DNA of 64,000 bases from contig NZ_FOLV01000001.1 of NCBI RefSeq assembly GCF_900112415.1, forward strand, positions 248,001 to 312,000. The letters are read 5' to 3'. The first letter of the stretch is position 1. Each line of letters starts with the position of its first letter. Below the pieces are notes generated by a model. The model did no database searches, was not told the DNA's origin, and saw only the letters and a list, made by a program, of their open reading frames with translations. The translations under genes were made by a program, and so were the position numbers. Positions 49,697-60,816 of the stretch are shown here, one piece after another. The DNA is from Bacillus sp. 491mf. Its GTDB lineage: Bacteria > Bacillota > Bacilli > Bacillales > Bacillaceae_G.

Positions 49697-50584
49697 ATGA
49701 AACATGAAAGATTATTACATCTTCACTACTTCTTGGCAGATCAGTGGAAAGTACTAAGGCGCTTATTAGCTATTGATCCTCAGTTATCGAATATTTATTC
49801 CTTTCAAGCTCCTCAAATTGAAAAATACCTTGGGTTATCGATACAAAAAGCCTCTGCACTTGTTTCTTATCTTCAAAAAACATCACCTTCTTTTTACATT
49901 CAACAATTACAAAATGAACACGTTTTTTACATGACGATATGGGATGATGATTATCCAAGTTTGTTACGCGAAATCCCTGATCCGCCATATGTTTTATATG
50001 GAAAGGGGAAGAAAGAATTATTGCAATGGTCAAAAAAAATAGCTGTTGTTGGAACGCGAAATCCGTCTTTATACGGAAAAGGTAGCATACAATCTATTTT
50101 ACAACCGCTTATAAACAATGACTGGCTCATTGTGAGTGGTTTTGCAAATGGTATTGATACAATTGCTCATGAAATTGCAGTAGAACATCCTTTTATGACA
50201 ATTGCGGTGTTAGGACATGGTCTAAACTTTATGTATCCAAAGAAGAATCAAGGTTTTTATGAAAAATGGAAAGACCAAATATTACTCGTAACGGAGTATC
50301 CCCCGTATTATGCGCCGCAAAAATGGTATTTTCCAAGACGAAACCGCATTATAAGTGGACTTTGTCAAGGTGTTCTCGTAGTAGAGGCGAAAGAGCGAAG
50401 TGGTTCTCTTATAACAGCAGATTGCGCTTTAGAGCAAAATAGAGAGGTGTTTGCTATGCCGGGACCAAATTATATTGTGAATGCGGTTGGAACAAATCAG
50501 CTCATTCAACAAGGAGCAAAATTAGTTCAATGTGCCGAAGATGTGATAGAAGAACTTTCAAATTATAAAATGAACCCATTTTAA
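49697..50584 (+). CDS. dprA: DNA processing protein DprA (Smf)
   Basis: Loads RecA on incoming single strands in natural transformation. 295 residues: Rossmann core with VVGTRNPS, SGFANGIDTIAHEIA, TIAVLGHGLN and FPRRNRIISGLCQGVLVVEAKERSGSL, the DprA signature. The N-terminal SAM-like region is shorter than in some homologues. AAGGAG at 49684-49689 points to ATG 49697 over ATG 49691. Lone gene between sucD and topA. Confidence 0.93.
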   Translation: MKHERLLHLHYFLADQWKVLRRLLAIDPQLSNIYSFQAPQIEKYLGLSIQKASALVSYLQKTSPSFYIQQLQNEHVFYMTIWDDDYPSLLREIPDPPYVLYGKGKKELLQWSKKIAVVGTRNPSLYGKGSIQSILQPLINNDWLIVSGFANGIDTIAHEIAVEHPFMTIAVLGHGLNFMYPKKNQGFYEKWKDQILLVTEYPPYYAPQKWYFPRRNRIISGLCQGVLVVEAKERSGSLITADCALEQNREVFAMPGPNYIVNAVGTNQLIQQGAKLVQCAEDVIEELSNYKMNPF

Positions 50585-50737
50585 TCTGCTTTACAGAAAA
50601 AAGGAGTATGCACTCGTCCACCAAAAAAGAAAGAGGTTGTTCAATCGATTTCTTAACTAATATTTCTAAAGTTATCTATATATCCATGCACGCGAAACAA
50701 AAACATAATGGGCTCTCGCATACTACCATGTGTTGAA

Positions 50738-50812
50738 AATGCGGCACGTGGCAGAAAAAGGCCCTGACCGCTACTAAGCCCGGCCAGATTCTCTCGCCCA
50801 CCTAAAAAAAGC
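50738..50812 (-). repeat. Interspersed ~150-bp repeat, inverted and partly diverged copy D
   Basis: On the minus strand the 5' half matches the other copies (TTTTTTTAGGTGGGCGAGAG, then CTGGCCG/CGGTCAG hairpin, then CAGGGCC). The 3' half (down to about 50690) no longer aligns clearly. It is the only inverted copy. The rest of 50585-51048 holds the topA promoter and leader. Confidence 0.75.
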
Positions 50813-50874
50813 TCTTAAGTCATTATTAAATTTATCTTTATACAGTATATTTCATGTTTTTTATTAAACAATTA

Positions 50875-50904
50875 TTGACAAATAGTAGATACTCACTGTA
50901 TGTT
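50875..50904 (+). promoter_or_regulatory. Candidate promoter of topA
   Basis: TTGACA (50875-50880), 18-base spacer, TATGTT (50899-50904). Supercoiling control cannot be judged from sequence. Confidence 0.6.
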
Positions 50905-50910
50905 ATATTC

Positions 50911-50992
50911 ATTGTTGATTGACAAAAATGAGAGAAATCAATAATATTAGTCAATAATCCTTCCCAAAAGGTTATAGAAGCTTTTCGGAAGG
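50911..50992 (+). promoter_or_regulatory. Structured leader of topA
   Basis: Long stem-loop CCTTCCCAAAAG with CTTTTCGGAAGG (50959-50970 with 50981-50992, one mismatch). Upstream, ATTGTTGATT can pair with AATCAATAAT (50911-50920 with 50936-50945) or ATTGAC with GTCAAT (50918-50923 with 50950-50955); the two overlap and exclude each other. Confidence 0.55.
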
Positions 50993-51048
50993 AAATTTTG
51001 TGTGAATAAAGATGAAGACTTGAATCCACCTCTTAAGGAGGCACTAGC

Positions 51049-53127
51049 ATGTCAGATTACCTTGTAATCGTGGAGTCGCCTTCTAAGGCGAAAACGATTG
51101 AAAAATATTTAGGGAAAAAATACAAAGTAGTCGCGTCTATGGGCCATGTTCGCGATTTACCTAAAAGCCAAACGGGGATAGATGTGAAAAATAATTTTAC
51201 CCCGAAATACATTACCATTCGTGGTAAAGGGCCTGTTTTAAAAGATTTGAAGACAGCGGCAAAAAAAGCAAAAAAAGTTTATCTCGCAGCCGATCCGGAT
51301 CGCGAAGGAGAAGCGATTGCTTGGCACTTAGCTAATACGTTGAACGTAGATATAGAATCAGATTGCCGTGTTGTGTTCAATGAAATTACAAAAGATGCTA
51401 TTAAAGAATCTTTTAAATATCCACGTGCGATTAATATGGATTTAGTGGATGCTCAGCAAGCAAGACGTGTGCTTGATAGGCTTGTTGGTTATAATATTAG
51501 TCCTTTACTATGGAAGAAAGTGAAAAAAGGGTTAAGTGCAGGCCGTGTGCAGTCTGTTGCAGTTCGTTTAATCATAGAACGTGAAAAAGAAATTCAAGCG
51601 TTTTTACCTGAAGAGTTCTGGACAATTAAAACTGAATTTGTAAAAGGGAAAGAGACGTTTGAAGCAACCTTTTATGGAATAAACGGGGAAAAAGTAGAAT
51701 TAACAAATGAACAACAAGTAAATGATGTCATTGAAAAAATGCAAGAAAATGCGTTTTCAGTTGAAAATGTAACGAAGAAAGAACGTAAGCGTAATCCGGC
51801 ACTACCGTTTACGACATCTTCACTGCAACAAGAAGCTGCAAGAAAGTTAAATATGCGAGCAAAGAAAACGATGATGCTTGCGCAGCAACTTTATGAAGGT
51901 ATTGATATTGGGAAGCAAGGAACAGTCGGATTAATTACTTATATGAGAACAGATTCAACGAGAATTTCAGAAACGGCGCAGCAAGAAGCACGTTCTTATA
52001 TTGAAGAAGCGTTTGGTGCAGACTACATAGGAACGCAAAAAAAGAAGGAATCGAAAAAAGCAAACGCACAAGATGCGCATGAAGCGATTCGTCCATCATC
52101 TGTTTTGCGTAAGCCAGACGAACTAAAAAGTTATTTGAGCCGTGACCAACATCGTTTATACAAACTGATTTGGGAGCGATTTGTTGCAAGTCAAATGGAA
52201 TCTGCTATTATGGATACCGTTACAGCTACACTGATAAACAATTCTGTGCAATTTCGTGCACATGGTTCTGTTGTAAAGTTCCCGGGATTTATGAAGGTGT
52301 ACGTGGAATCAAAAGATGACGGAGCAGAAGAGAAGGATAAAATGTTGCCGCATCTAGAAATTGGAGAAACAGTCTTTTCTAAAGATGTCGAACCGAAACA
52401 ACACTTTACACAGCCGCCACCGCGTTATACAGAGGCACGTTTAGTAAAAACGTTAGAGGAACTTGGAATTGGTAGACCATCTACATATGTACCAACGCTA
52501 GAGACAATTCAAAAACGTGGGTATGTAGGGTTAGACAATAAGCGATTTGTTCCGACTGAACTTGGCGAAATTGTAACCGAACTTATTTTAGAGTTTTTCC
52601 CTGAAATTATTAACATTGAGTTTACAGCTAATATGGAGCGAAATCTTGATGAAGTAGAAGAGGGGAACGCAAATTGGGTACAAATTGTCGATGATTTCTA
52701 CAAAGAGTTTGAGCCACGTTTAGAAAAAGCGGAGAAAGAAATGCGCGAAGTAGAAATTAAAGATGAACCTGCTGGGGAAGACTGTGAATTGTGTGGTCAC
52801 CCAATGGTCTTCAAAATGGGTAAATTCGGAAAGTTCATGGCTTGTTCTAATTTCCCAGATTGCCGAAATACAAAACCGATTGTAAAAGAAATCGGTGTTA
52901 CATGTCCAAAATGTAATGAAGGACAAATTATTGAACGACGAAGCAACAAAAAGAAACGTCTTTTTTACGGCTGTGGTACATATCCAGAGTGTGACTTTGT
53001 TTCTTGGGATAAACCAATTGGTCGAAAATGTCCAAAGTGCGAAGGGATGCTTGTTGAGAAGAAGTTGAAAAAAGGCGTTCAAGTACAGTGTATTTCTTGT
53101 GATTATGAAGAAGAACAACAAATGTGA
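51049..53127 (+). CDS. topA: DNA topoisomerase I
   Basis: Relaxes negative supercoils, type IA. 692 residues: Toprim at the N-terminus ([25 protein letters not shown]), catalytic Tyr298 in [12 protein letters not shown], and three C4 zinc modules at the C-terminus (CELCG..C..C, CPKCNEG..C..C, CPKCEGM..C..C; about 575-690). GGAGGCAC precedes ATG 51049. Followed by a terminator that separates it from trmFO. Confidence 0.97.
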   Translation: MSDYLVIVESPSKAKTIEKYLGKKYKVVASMGHVRDLPKSQTGIDVKNNFTPKYITIRGKGPVLKDLKTAAKKAKKVYLAADPDREGEAIAWHLANTLNVDIESDCRVVFNEITKDAIKESFKYPRAINMDLVDAQQARRVLDRLVGYNISPLLWKKVKKGLSAGRVQSVAVRLIIEREKEIQAFLPEEFWTIKTEFVKGKETFEATFYGINGEKVELTNEQQVNDVIEKMQENAFSVENVTKKERKRNPALPFTTSSLQQEAARKLNMRAKKTMMLAQQLYEGIDIGKQGTVGLITYMRTDSTRISETAQQEARSYIEEAFGADYIGTQKKKESKKANAQDAHEAIRPSSVLRKPDELKSYLSRDQHRLYKLIWERFVASQMESAIMDTVTATLINNSVQFRAHGSVVKFPGFMKVYVESKDDGAEEKDKMLPHLEIGETVFSKDVEPKQHFTQPPPRYTEARLVKTLEELGIGRPSTYVPTLETIQKRGYVGLDNKRFVPTELGEIVTELILEFFPEIINIEFTANMERNLDEVEEGNANWVQIVDDFYKEFEPRLEKAEKEMREVEIKDEPAGEDCELCGHPMVFKMGKFGKFMACSNFPDCRNTKPIVKEIGVTCPKCNEGQIIERRSNKKKRLFYGCGTYPECDFVSWDKPIGRKCPKCEGMLVEKKLKKGVQVQCISCDYEEEQQM

Positions 53128-53149
53128 GCCTACCAGCTCACATTTTTTT
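53123..53149 (+). terminator. Terminator of topA
   Basis: TGTGAGC/GCTCACA stem with six-base loop and seven T, overlapping the topA stop. Confidence 0.92.
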
Positions 53150-53178
53150 CGGGAAATGCAAAAAGAAAGGTGAGATAC

Positions 53179-54483
53179 ATGACAACACAAGTAGTAAACG
53201 TAATTGGTGCAGGACTTGCAGGAAGTGAAGCAGCTTATCAAATCGCAAAACGCGGTGTTCAAGTAAGGTTATACGAAATGCGACCAGTAAAACAAACACC
53301 AGCCCATCACACAGATAAATTTGCTGAGCTTGTATGCAGTAACTCGCTTCGTGCAAATACATTAACAAACGCGGTGGGCGTAATTAAAGAAGAGATGCGC
53401 CGTATGGATTCTGTTATTATTCGCGCAGCAGACGAATGTTCTGTGCCAGCAGGCGGTGCGTTAGCTGTTGACCGTCATGAATTTGCGGCTAAGGTAACGG
53501 AATATGTGAAAAATCATCCGAACGTGACAGTAGTGAATGAAGAAATTACAGAAATTCCTGAAGGACCTACAGTAATTGCAACGGGCCCTCTTACGTCAGC
53601 AAGTCTAGCGGTACAACTGAAAGAGCTAACAGGCGAGGATTATTTTTATTTCTATGATGCAGCGGCGCCAATTGTAGAAAAAGATAGCATTGATATGGAG
53701 AAAGTATATTTAAAATCCCGTTATGACAAAGGGGAAGCAGCATATTTAAACTGTCCTATGACAGAAGAAGAATTTAATCGTTTTTATGATGCGTTAATTG
53801 CTGCAGAAACAGTGCCATTAAAAGAGTTTGAGAAGGAAATTTTCTTTGAAGGCTGTATGCCGGTAGAAGTCATGGCAAGCCGTGGTAGACAAACGTTAGT
53901 ATTCGGACCGATGAAACCAGTTGGATTAGAAGATCCAAAAACAGGGGAAACACCGTATGCAGTTGTTCAATTGCGTCAAGATGATGCAGCAGGAACGTTA
54001 TACAATATTGTTGGTTTCCAAACACACTTAAAATGGGGACCGCAAAAAGAAGTGTTACAATTAATTCCTGGATTAGAAAATGCGGAAATCGTACGTTATG
54101 GTGTGATGCATCGTAATACGTTTATTAATTCACCGAAATTACTTCGTCCAACGTACCAATATAAAAATCGCGACGATTTATTCTTTGCAGGACAAATGAC
54201 TGGGGTAGAGGGATATGTAGAATCAGCTGCTTCGGGCTTATTAGCAGGTGTAAATGCAGCGCGACTTGTGAAAGGTGAAGAACCAGTTGTTTTACCAGCA
54301 GTAACAGCAATGGGAAGTATGGCAAATTACATTACAACGACGAATGCGAAAAACTTCCAACCGATGAACGCGAATTTCGGACTATTTGCACCGTTAGAAA
54401 AGAAAATTAAAAAGAAGCAAGAACGTAATGAAGCGTATGCAAATCGCGCATTAGAAACAATTCAAAATTTTGTAAATATTTAG
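53179..54483 (+). CDS. trmFO: Folate-dependent tRNA-U54 methyltransferase TrmFO (Gid)
   Basis: FAD and 5,10-methylene-THF enzyme forming m5U54 in tRNA. 434 residues: FAD-binding [31 protein letters not shown], and [23 protein letters not shown] at 53170 is in frame, but AAAGGTGA overlaps it; ATG 53179 is the start. Adjacent to xerC, hslVU and codY as in B. subtilis. Confidence 0.95.
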   Translation: MTTQVVNVIGAGLAGSEAAYQIAKRGVQVRLYEMRPVKQTPAHHTDKFAELVCSNSLRANTLTNAVGVIKEEMRRMDSVIIRAADECSVPAGGALAVDRHEFAAKVTEYVKNHPNVTVVNEEITEIPEGPTVIATGPLTSASLAVQLKELTGEDYFYFYDAAAPIVEKDSIDMEKVYLKSRYDKGEAAYLNCPMTEEEFNRFYDALIAAETVPLKEFEKEIFFEGCMPVEVMASRGRQTLVFGPMKPVGLEDPKTGETPYAVVQLRQDDAAGTLYNIVGFQTHLKWGPQKEVLQLIPGLENAEIVRYGVMHRNTFINSPKLLRPTYQYKNRDDLFFAGQMTGVEGYVESAASGLLAGVNAARLVKGEEPVVLPAVTAMGSMANYITTTNAKNFQPMNANFGLFAPLEKKIKKKQERNEAYANRALETIQNFVNI

Positions 54484-54496
54484 TCAAATTTCTTGC

Positions 54497-54536
54497 AAAG
54501 GCTACTAAATTGTGATACGATTTAGTAGCCTTTATT
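54497..54536 (+). terminator. Terminator of trmFO
   Basis: Perfect 14-bp stem (54497-54510 with 54520-54533), nine-base loop; only a short T-run, and it ends within 15 bases of the xerC start. Confidence 0.8.
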
Positions 54537-54548
54537 GAGGTGAAGAGT

Positions 54549-55454
54549 ATGAATGAAGATGTGAATAAAATGTTACAATTATTCGTCGGATATTTACAAA
54601 TTGAAAGAAATTATTCAAAATATACAATTGCAAGTTATCAAAATGATGTAGAACATTTTATACAATTTATGAATCGAGAAGGTATTTTGACTTTTGAGGA
54701 TGTTACGTATACTGATGTTCGTTTATATTTAACAACTTTGCATAATGAAAAGTTAGCAAGGAAGTCTGTAGCGCGAAAAATCTCGAGTTTGCGAAGTTTG
54801 TATCGCTTTTTGATGCGTGAAGGATATCGGGAAGATAATCCATTTGCACTTGCTGCACTCCCTAAAAAAGAATGGTCAATACCAAAATTTTTGTACGCTG
54901 AAGAGTTAGAAAAATTATTTGAAGTTTCGGATACTTCAAAACCGCTAGGTCAACGAGATCAAGCGTTATTAGAACTTATGTACGCGACGGGTATTCGTGT
55001 AAGCGAATTCGTGAATATTCAGCTTGCGGATATTGACTTTTCAACAGGTACGATTTTGGTGACGGGAAAAGGAAAGAAACAACGCTATGTTCCTTTCGGT
55101 AGTTATGCACAAGATGCTTTACTAACTTACATAGAAAATGGGAGAAAACAATTAGAGAAAAAATCGCAAGAACACTCTCAAATGTTGTTTTTGAATGCGA
55201 AAGGCACACCGCTAACGAATCGAGGTGTTCGATATATTTTAAATGAACTAATAAAAAGAACATCCCTTACAATGCATATAAGCCCCCATACGTTAAGGCA
55301 TACGTTTGCAACCCATATGTTAAATGAAGGGGCAGATTTAAGGGCTATACAAGAATTATTAGGACATGAAAATTTATCGGCAACACAAATTTATACGCAT
55401 GTCTCAAAAGAAAGATTGCGATCGGTTTACATGATGCACCATCCTCGTGCATAA
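54549..55454 (+). CDS. xerC: Tyrosine recombinase XerC (CodV)
   Basis: Resolves chromosome dimers at dif with XerD. About 301 residues: SAM-like N-domain and catalytic domain with Arg in TGIRVSEF, Lys in VTGKGKKQR, HTLRHTFATHML, LGHENL and the nucleophile Tyr in IYTH. GAGGTGA favours ATG 54549 over GTG 54540. In B. subtilis codV heads the clpQ-clpY-codY operon. Confidence 0.95.
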   Translation: MNEDVNKMLQLFVGYLQIERNYSKYTIASYQNDVEHFIQFMNREGILTFEDVTYTDVRLYLTTLHNEKLARKSVARKISSLRSLYRFLMREGYREDNPFALAALPKKEWSIPKFLYAEELEKLFEVSDTSKPLGQRDQALLELMYATGIRVSEFVNIQLADIDFSTGTILVTGKGKKQRYVPFGSYAQDALLTYIENGRKQLEKKSQEHSQMLFLNAKGTPLTNRGVRYILNELIKRTSLTMHISPHTLRHTFATHMLNEGADLRAIQELLGHENLSATQIYTHVSKERLRSVYMMHHPRA

Positions 55455-55484
55455 ATTGCTTTTAAAAGCTATAAAGTGAAACTA

Positions 55485-55569
55485 CTATTGGTGGAGGGGG
55501 TTCTTCCTTTTTCACTAATAGTTAGGTGTACCAATTAAGCTCTTACGGGTAGTTAACTCCTAGGTACCT
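55485..55569 (+). promoter_or_regulatory. Structured region between xerC and hslV
   Basis: CTATTGGTG pairs with CACTAATAG (55485-55493 with 55513-55521), and AGGTgtACC pairs with GGTACCT (55524-55532 with 55563-55569) around a GGGTAG-rich loop. No convincing promoter was found in the 196-base gap. Could be an attenuator or a processing site inside the operon. Confidence 0.4.
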
Positions 55570-55650
55570 TGTTTGATTTATCAGAATTTTTAGGTTGGAG
55601 TCTAAGTGCCTGTTAGCAGCAGGATAAAAACAAATAAAGGAGTTTTTTCT

Positions 55651-56193
55651 ATGGGAAACTTCCATGCTACAACGATATTTGCGGTTCACCATAATGGAGA
55701 ATGTGCAATGGCCGGTGATGGGCAAGTTACACTTGGAAATGCTGTTGTTATGAAGCATACAGCTCGTAAAGTTCGAAAGTTATTCCATGGCAAAGTGTTA
55801 GCAGGTTTTGCAGGTTCTGTAGCTGATGCTTTTACATTATTTGAGATGTTTGAAGGAAAGCTTGAGGAATACAATGGTAATTTACAGCGAGCTGCGGTAG
55901 AAATGGCAAAGCAGTGGCGGGGAGATAAGATGCTTCGCCAACTAGAGGCAATGTTAATCGTTATGGATAAAAATACGATGTTGCTTGTTTCAGGAACGGG
56001 TGAAGTGATTGAACCAGATGATGGCATTTTAGCAATTGGTTCTGGTGGGCATTACGCACTTGCAGCAGGGCGCGCTTTAAAACAACATGCAGGTTCCCAT
56101 TTCACAGCAAGAGAAATTGCGAAGGCAAGTTTAGAAATTGCTAGCAATATTTGTGTATATACAAACGAAAATATTATTGTGGAAGAACTGTAG
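55651..56193 (+). CDS. hslV: HslV/ClpQ protease subunit
   Basis: Proteolytic subunit of the HslUV (ClpYQ) ATP-dependent protease. 180 residues starting [17 protein letters not shown]7 aligns with the N-terminal nucleophile Thr of E. coli HslV. B. subtilis ClpQ instead begins with Ser after Met, where this protein has Gly2. ATG 55651 follows AAAGGAG at 55636-55642; a longer frame to 55606 has no site. Followed by hslU with a 22-base gap. Confidence 0.95.
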   Translation: MGNFHATTIFAVHHNGECAMAGDGQVTLGNAVVMKHTARKVRKLFHGKVLAGFAGSVADAFTLFEMFEGKLEEYNGNLQRAAVEMAKQWRGDKMLRQLEAMLIVMDKNTMLLVSGTGEVIEPDDGILAIGSGGHYALAAGRALKQHAGSHFTAREIAKASLEIASNICVYTNENIIVEEL

Positions 56194-56215
56194 AACTGTA
56201 AGGGAGGCATTTTAT

Positions 56216-57613
56216 ATGCATTTACATTTTACTCCGCGACAAATTGTAGAAAAATTAGATCAATATATTATTGGTCAAAAAGATGCGAAAAAAGCAGTTG
56301 CAGTGGCACTTAGAAATCGTTATCGCCGCAGTAAATTAGAAGAAGGACTTCGCGATGAAATTGCACCGAAAAACATTTTAATGATTGGACCTACAGGGGT
56401 CGGAAAAACAGAGGTGGCGCGTCGTATTGCAAAGCTTGTGGGGGCTCCTTTTATTAAAGTAGAGGCAACTAAATTTACAGAAGTAGGCTATGTTGGTCGT
56501 GATGTTGAATCGATGGTTCGTGATCTTGTAGAAACTTCTGTTCGAATTGTAAAAGAAGAAAAAATGATTCATGTGAAAGATAAAGCGGAAGAGCAAGCTA
56601 ATCAACGAATTGTTGAAATTTTAGTGCCGCATAAACAAAAAGAATCAGGATTTAAAAATCCGCTAGAAATGTTATTTGGCGGGTATCAAAATCAAAATAC
56701 TGCTCCAACTTCAGAAAAGCAAGATGAGAGAGAAGTGGAGCAAAAACGAAATGAAGTAGAGAAACAGCTTGCTGCTGGTTTACTTGAAGATGAAATGATT
56801 ACAATTGAAGTGACAGAACAGCAATCATCTATGTTTGATATGCTCCAAGGTACAGGGATGGAACAGATGGGCATGAATTTTCAAGATGCACTTGGAAGCT
56901 TTATGCCGAAAAAAACGAAAAAACGTAAACTTTCTGTAAAAGAAGCGAGAAAAGTCTTGACAAATGAAGAAGCACAGCGCTTAATTGATATGGATGAAGT
57001 TACACAAGAAGCCGTTTATCGTGCTGAACAGCTTGGGATTATTTTTATTGATGAGATTGACAAAATTGCTGGTAAACAATCGAATAGCGTTGATGTATCG
57101 CGTGAAGGTGTGCAGCGAGACATCTTACCGATTGTGGAAGGATCGACTGTTGTGACAAAATATGGACCGATAAGAACGGATTATGTTTTATTCATTGCAG
57201 CGGGTGCTTTTCATATGTCAAAGCCGTCAGATTTAATTCCAGAACTGCAAGGAAGATTCCCAATCCGCGTAGAGTTGACAAAATTGTCAGCGGACGATTT
57301 TGTGAAAATTCTTGTAGAACCAGATAATGCTTTAGTAAAACAATATATAGCATTATTGGAAACTGAAGGTATAGAAATTGAATTTTCTGACGAAGCTATT
57401 CGTAAGATTGCCGAGATTGCTTATCAAGTCAATCAAGACACAGATAATATTGGAGCAAGAAGGCTCCATACCATTATGGAAAAACTTCTTGAAGATTTAT
57501 CATTTGAAGCATCTGAAATTACGTTAGAAAAGGTAACGATAACACCTCAGTATGTAGAGGAAAAATTAGAGACGATTGCTAAAAATAAAGATGTGAGCCA
57601 GTTTATTTTGTAA
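56216..57613 (+). CDS. hslU: HslU/ClpY ATPase subunit
   Basis: AAA+ unfoldase that feeds substrates to HslV. 465 residues: Walker [13 protein letters not shown], intermediate I-domain (about 110-240, Gln/Glu-rich), Walker [12 protein letters not shown], and sensor-2 region [18 protein letters not shown] before ATG 56216; an upstream frame to 56138 overlaps hslV and is not used. Confidence 0.96.
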   Translation: MHLHFTPRQIVEKLDQYIIGQKDAKKAVAVALRNRYRRSKLEEGLRDEIAPKNILMIGPTGVGKTEVARRIAKLVGAPFIKVEATKFTEVGYVGRDVESMVRDLVETSVRIVKEEKMIHVKDKAEEQANQRIVEILVPHKQKESGFKNPLEMLFGGYQNQNTAPTSEKQDEREVEQKRNEVEKQLAAGLLEDEMITIEVTEQQSSMFDMLQGTGMEQMGMNFQDALGSFMPKKTKKRKLSVKEARKVLTNEEAQRLIDMDEVTQEAVYRAEQLGIIFIDEIDKIAGKQSNSVDVSREGVQRDILPIVEGSTVVTKYGPIRTDYVLFIAAGAFHMSKPSDLIPELQGRFPIRVELTKLSADDFVKILVEPDNALVKQYIALLETEGIEIEFSDEAIRKIAEIAYQVNQDTDNIGARRLHTIMEKLLEDLSFEASEITLEKVTITPQYVEEKLETIAKNKDVSQFIL

Positions 57614-57689
57614 TAGTATCATCAGGTGACTCGCCTTAGCTTCCAAGTGATTAAAACTATGTGAATAATGTGTAGGAGGAAATTTAGAA

Positions 57690-58469
57690 ATGGAATTATT
57701 AGCAAAAACGAGAAAGTTAAATGCGTTATTACAAAGCGCAGCAGGAAAACCAGTAAACTTTAGAGAAATGGCTGACACGATGTGTGAAGTGATTGAAGCG
57801 AACGTGTTTATTGTAAGTCGTCGTGGAAAATTATTAGGGTATGCAATTCACCAACAAATCGAAAACGAGCGCATGAAGCAAATGCTTGCTGAGCGTCAGT
57901 TCCCAGAAGAATATACAAAGAACTTATTTAATGTAACTGAAACATCTCCAAACTTAGAAGTAAACAGTGAGTATACAGCGTTCCCTGTAGAAAACAGAGA
58001 GTTATTTGGTCAAGGTTTAACAACTATCGTACCAATCGTTGGTGGTGGTGAGCGTTTAGGTACATTAGTATTAGCGCGACTTGGTCAAGAATTTTTAGAC
58101 GATGATTTAATTCTTGCTGAATATAGTTCTACTGTAGTAGGTATGGAAATTCTACGTGAAAAAGCGGAAGAAATTGAAGAAGAAGCACGTAGTAAAGCAG
58201 TTGTACAAATGGCGATTAGCTCATTATCATACAGTGAACTTGAAGCAATTGAGCATATTTTCGAAGAGTTAAATGGAACAGAAGGTTTACTTGTTGCAAG
58301 TAAAATTGCTGATCGTGTAGGTATTACACGTTCTGTAATTGTAAATGCACTTCGTAAGTTAGAAAGTGCGGGTGTAATTGAATCTCGTTCTTTAGGTATG
58401 AAAGGAACATACATCAAAGTACTAAATGACAAGTTTTTACATGAACTTGCGAAACTAAAAACAAACTAA
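57690..58469 (+). CDS. codY: GTP- and branched-chain amino acid-sensing regulator CodY
   Basis: Global nutrient repressor. 259 residues: GAF domain binding Ile/Leu/Val (1 to about 155), linker helix, winged HTH (about 203-222, [23 protein letters not shown]), and GTP-responsive region. TAGGAGGAAA precedes the ATG. Ends in a terminator. The B. subtilis flagellar-chemotaxis operon that follows codY is not here. Confidence 0.97.
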   Translation: MELLAKTRKLNALLQSAAGKPVNFREMADTMCEVIEANVFIVSRRGKLLGYAIHQQIENERMKQMLAERQFPEEYTKNLFNVTETSPNLEVNSEYTAFPVENRELFGQGLTTIVPIVGGGERLGTLVLARLGQEFLDDDLILAEYSSTVVGMEILREKAEEIEEEARSKAVVQMAISSLSYSELEAIEHIFEELNGTEGLLVASKIADRVGITRSVIVNALRKLESAGVIESRSLGMKGTYIKVLNDKFLHELAKLKTN

Positions 58470-58481
58470 TTTTTATAAATG

Positions 58482-58517
58482 AAGAACTCTTCTGGATGTT
58501 GCAGAAGGGTTCTTTTT
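58482..58517 (+). terminator. Terminator of codY
   Basis: AAGAACTCTTCTG with CAGAAGGGTTCTT (one G-U), T-run. In the 612-base codY-rpsB gap, followed by repeat E and the rpsB promoter. Confidence 0.9.
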
Positions 58518-58623
58518 GTTATTAACAGAAAAGAAGAATTTGCTATTGCAAGTTTCACTGTATTATTAAGACAGCTTAAAAATAATGGGAATTGGTAATA
58601 CTGTATATAAGTTCAAAAAACAT

Positions 58624-58775
58624 AAAACCTCTTTCTTTTTAGGAGAGGACGAGAGCATTTTATCGTGTATAGAAGCGGTCGAGGCTATTCCCTGCCCATG
58701 CGAGATTTAAAACAAAGGGAGCAAGAGAGTACAGGGTATAATGTATCCCGCATAGCAACGACTTATAAAGAAAAG
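58624..58775 (+). repeat. Interspersed ~150-bp repeat, copy E
   Basis: Ends (CTCTTTCTTTTTAGG and ACTTATAAAG) and GAAGCGGTC and TTTAAAACAAAGGGAGCAAG match copies A and B, but the first hairpin is broken (CATTTTATCG in place of CTGGCCG). A small open frame across it is not a gene. Confidence 0.8.
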
Positions 58776-58929
58776 CGAAGCCTACTATTTAGACATGATG
58801 GCCTAGGAGGCAGAGCTAGACAAAGATGTCGGAAAATTAAAACGGATTTATAGATAAAGAGTGCGTATATCATTCAGCAATAAAATAGGAAAATGAAAAA
58901 GAAAGTTTGACAATGTGTGTATTTTCGAC

Positions 58930-59783
<854 letters not shown>

Positions 59784-59792
59784 CAAATTTAG

Positions 59793-59830
59793 AAAGGTGA
59801 TAAGGGGTTAGGCCTTTTATCACCTTTTTT
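59793..59830 (+). terminator. Terminator between rpsB and tsf
   Basis: AAAGGTGATAA/TTATCACCTTT perfect 11-bp stem, T-run. Attenuates tsf relative to rpsB in many bacteria. Confidence 0.87.
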
Positions 59831-59863
59831 AAGGTATATACATATTTTAGGAGGATGAAAAGC

Positions 59864-60751
59864 ATGGCAATTACTGCACAAATGGTAAAAGAACTTCGCG
59901 AAAAAACTGGCGCAGGTATGATGGACTGCAAAAAAGCGTTAACTGAAACTAACGGTGACATGGAGAAAGCAATTGACTTCCTACGTGAGAAAGGTATTGC
60001 GAAAGCTGCGAAAAAAGCAGACCGCATTGCTGCTGAAGGTTTAACTTACATCGAAGCAAACGGTAACGACGCTGTAATCTTAGAATTAAACTCTGAAACT
60101 GATTTCGTTGCGAAAAACGAAGGTTTCCAAGCATTAATTAAAGAATTAGCTGCTCACTTATTAGCTAACAAACCTGCTAACGTTGAAGAAGCTATGGCTC
60201 AAACAATTTCAAACGGCAAAACAGTAGAAGAGCACATCAACGAAGCAATCGCTAAAATTGGTGAAAAACTTACACTTCGTCGTTTCGAAATCGTATCAAA
60301 AACTGATGCAGATGCATTCGGTGCTTACCTACACATGGGTGGACGCATTGGTGTATTAGCAGTTCTTGAAGGTTCTACAGATGAAGCAGCTGCTAAAGAT
60401 GTAGCAATGCACATCGCAGCAGTTAACCCTAAATACATCGACCGCGATGCTGTAACAGCTGAAGAAGTTGAGCATGAGCGTCAAGTATTAACACAACAAG
60501 CTTTAAACGAAGGCAAGCCAGAAAAAATCGTTGCGAAAATGGTTGAAGGTCGCCTTGGCAAATTCTTCGAAGAGATTTGCTTACTTGACCAAGCATTCGT
60601 TAAAAACCCTGATATGAAAGTTCGTCAGTTCGTTGAGTCTAAAGGCGGAACATTAAAAGGATTCGTTCGCTACGCTGTTGGTGAAGGAATTGAAAAACGC
60701 GAAGACAACTTTGCTGAAGAAGTAATGAACCAAGTAAAAGGTAACAACTAA
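59864..60751 (+). CDS. tsf: Elongation factor Ts
   Basis: Nucleotide exchange factor for EF-Tu. 295 residues; starts [26 protein letters not shown], with [19 protein letters not shown] (59849-59854) spaced for ATG 59864 over ATG 59855. Two coiled-coil core domains. Followed by a terminator and pyrH. Confidence 0.96.
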   Translation: MAITAQMVKELREKTGAGMMDCKKALTETNGDMEKAIDFLREKGIAKAAKKADRIAAEGLTYIEANGNDAVILELNSETDFVAKNEGFQALIKELAAHLLANKPANVEEAMAQTISNGKTVEEHINEAIAKIGEKLTLRRFEIVSKTDADAFGAYLHMGGRIGVLAVLEGSTDEAAAKDVAMHIAAVNPKYIDRDAVTAEEVEHERQVLTQQALNEGKPEKIVAKMVEGRLGKFFEEICLLDQAFVKNPDMKVRQFVESKGGTLKGFVRYAVGEGIEKREDNFAEEVMNQVKGNN

Positions 60752-60759
60752 TAAAGATT

Positions 60760-60785
60760 GGGGAACACATTGTGTTCCCTTTTTT
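60760..60785 (+). terminator. Terminator of tsf
   Basis: GGGAACACA/TGTGTTCCC stem followed by a T-run. Confidence 0.85.
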
Positions 60786-60816
60786 AAAATAAAGATGCAA
60801 GTACTGGAGGTTCATT

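Noticed and set aside
52720-53262. Antisense open frame of 180 codons over the topA 3' end
   Set aside because: Covers conserved zinc-module codons of topA and the terminator; no start signal.
58665-58853. Open frame of 62 codons on the plus strand
   Set aside because: Composed of repeat copy E; no ribosome-binding site and no homology to a known small protein.
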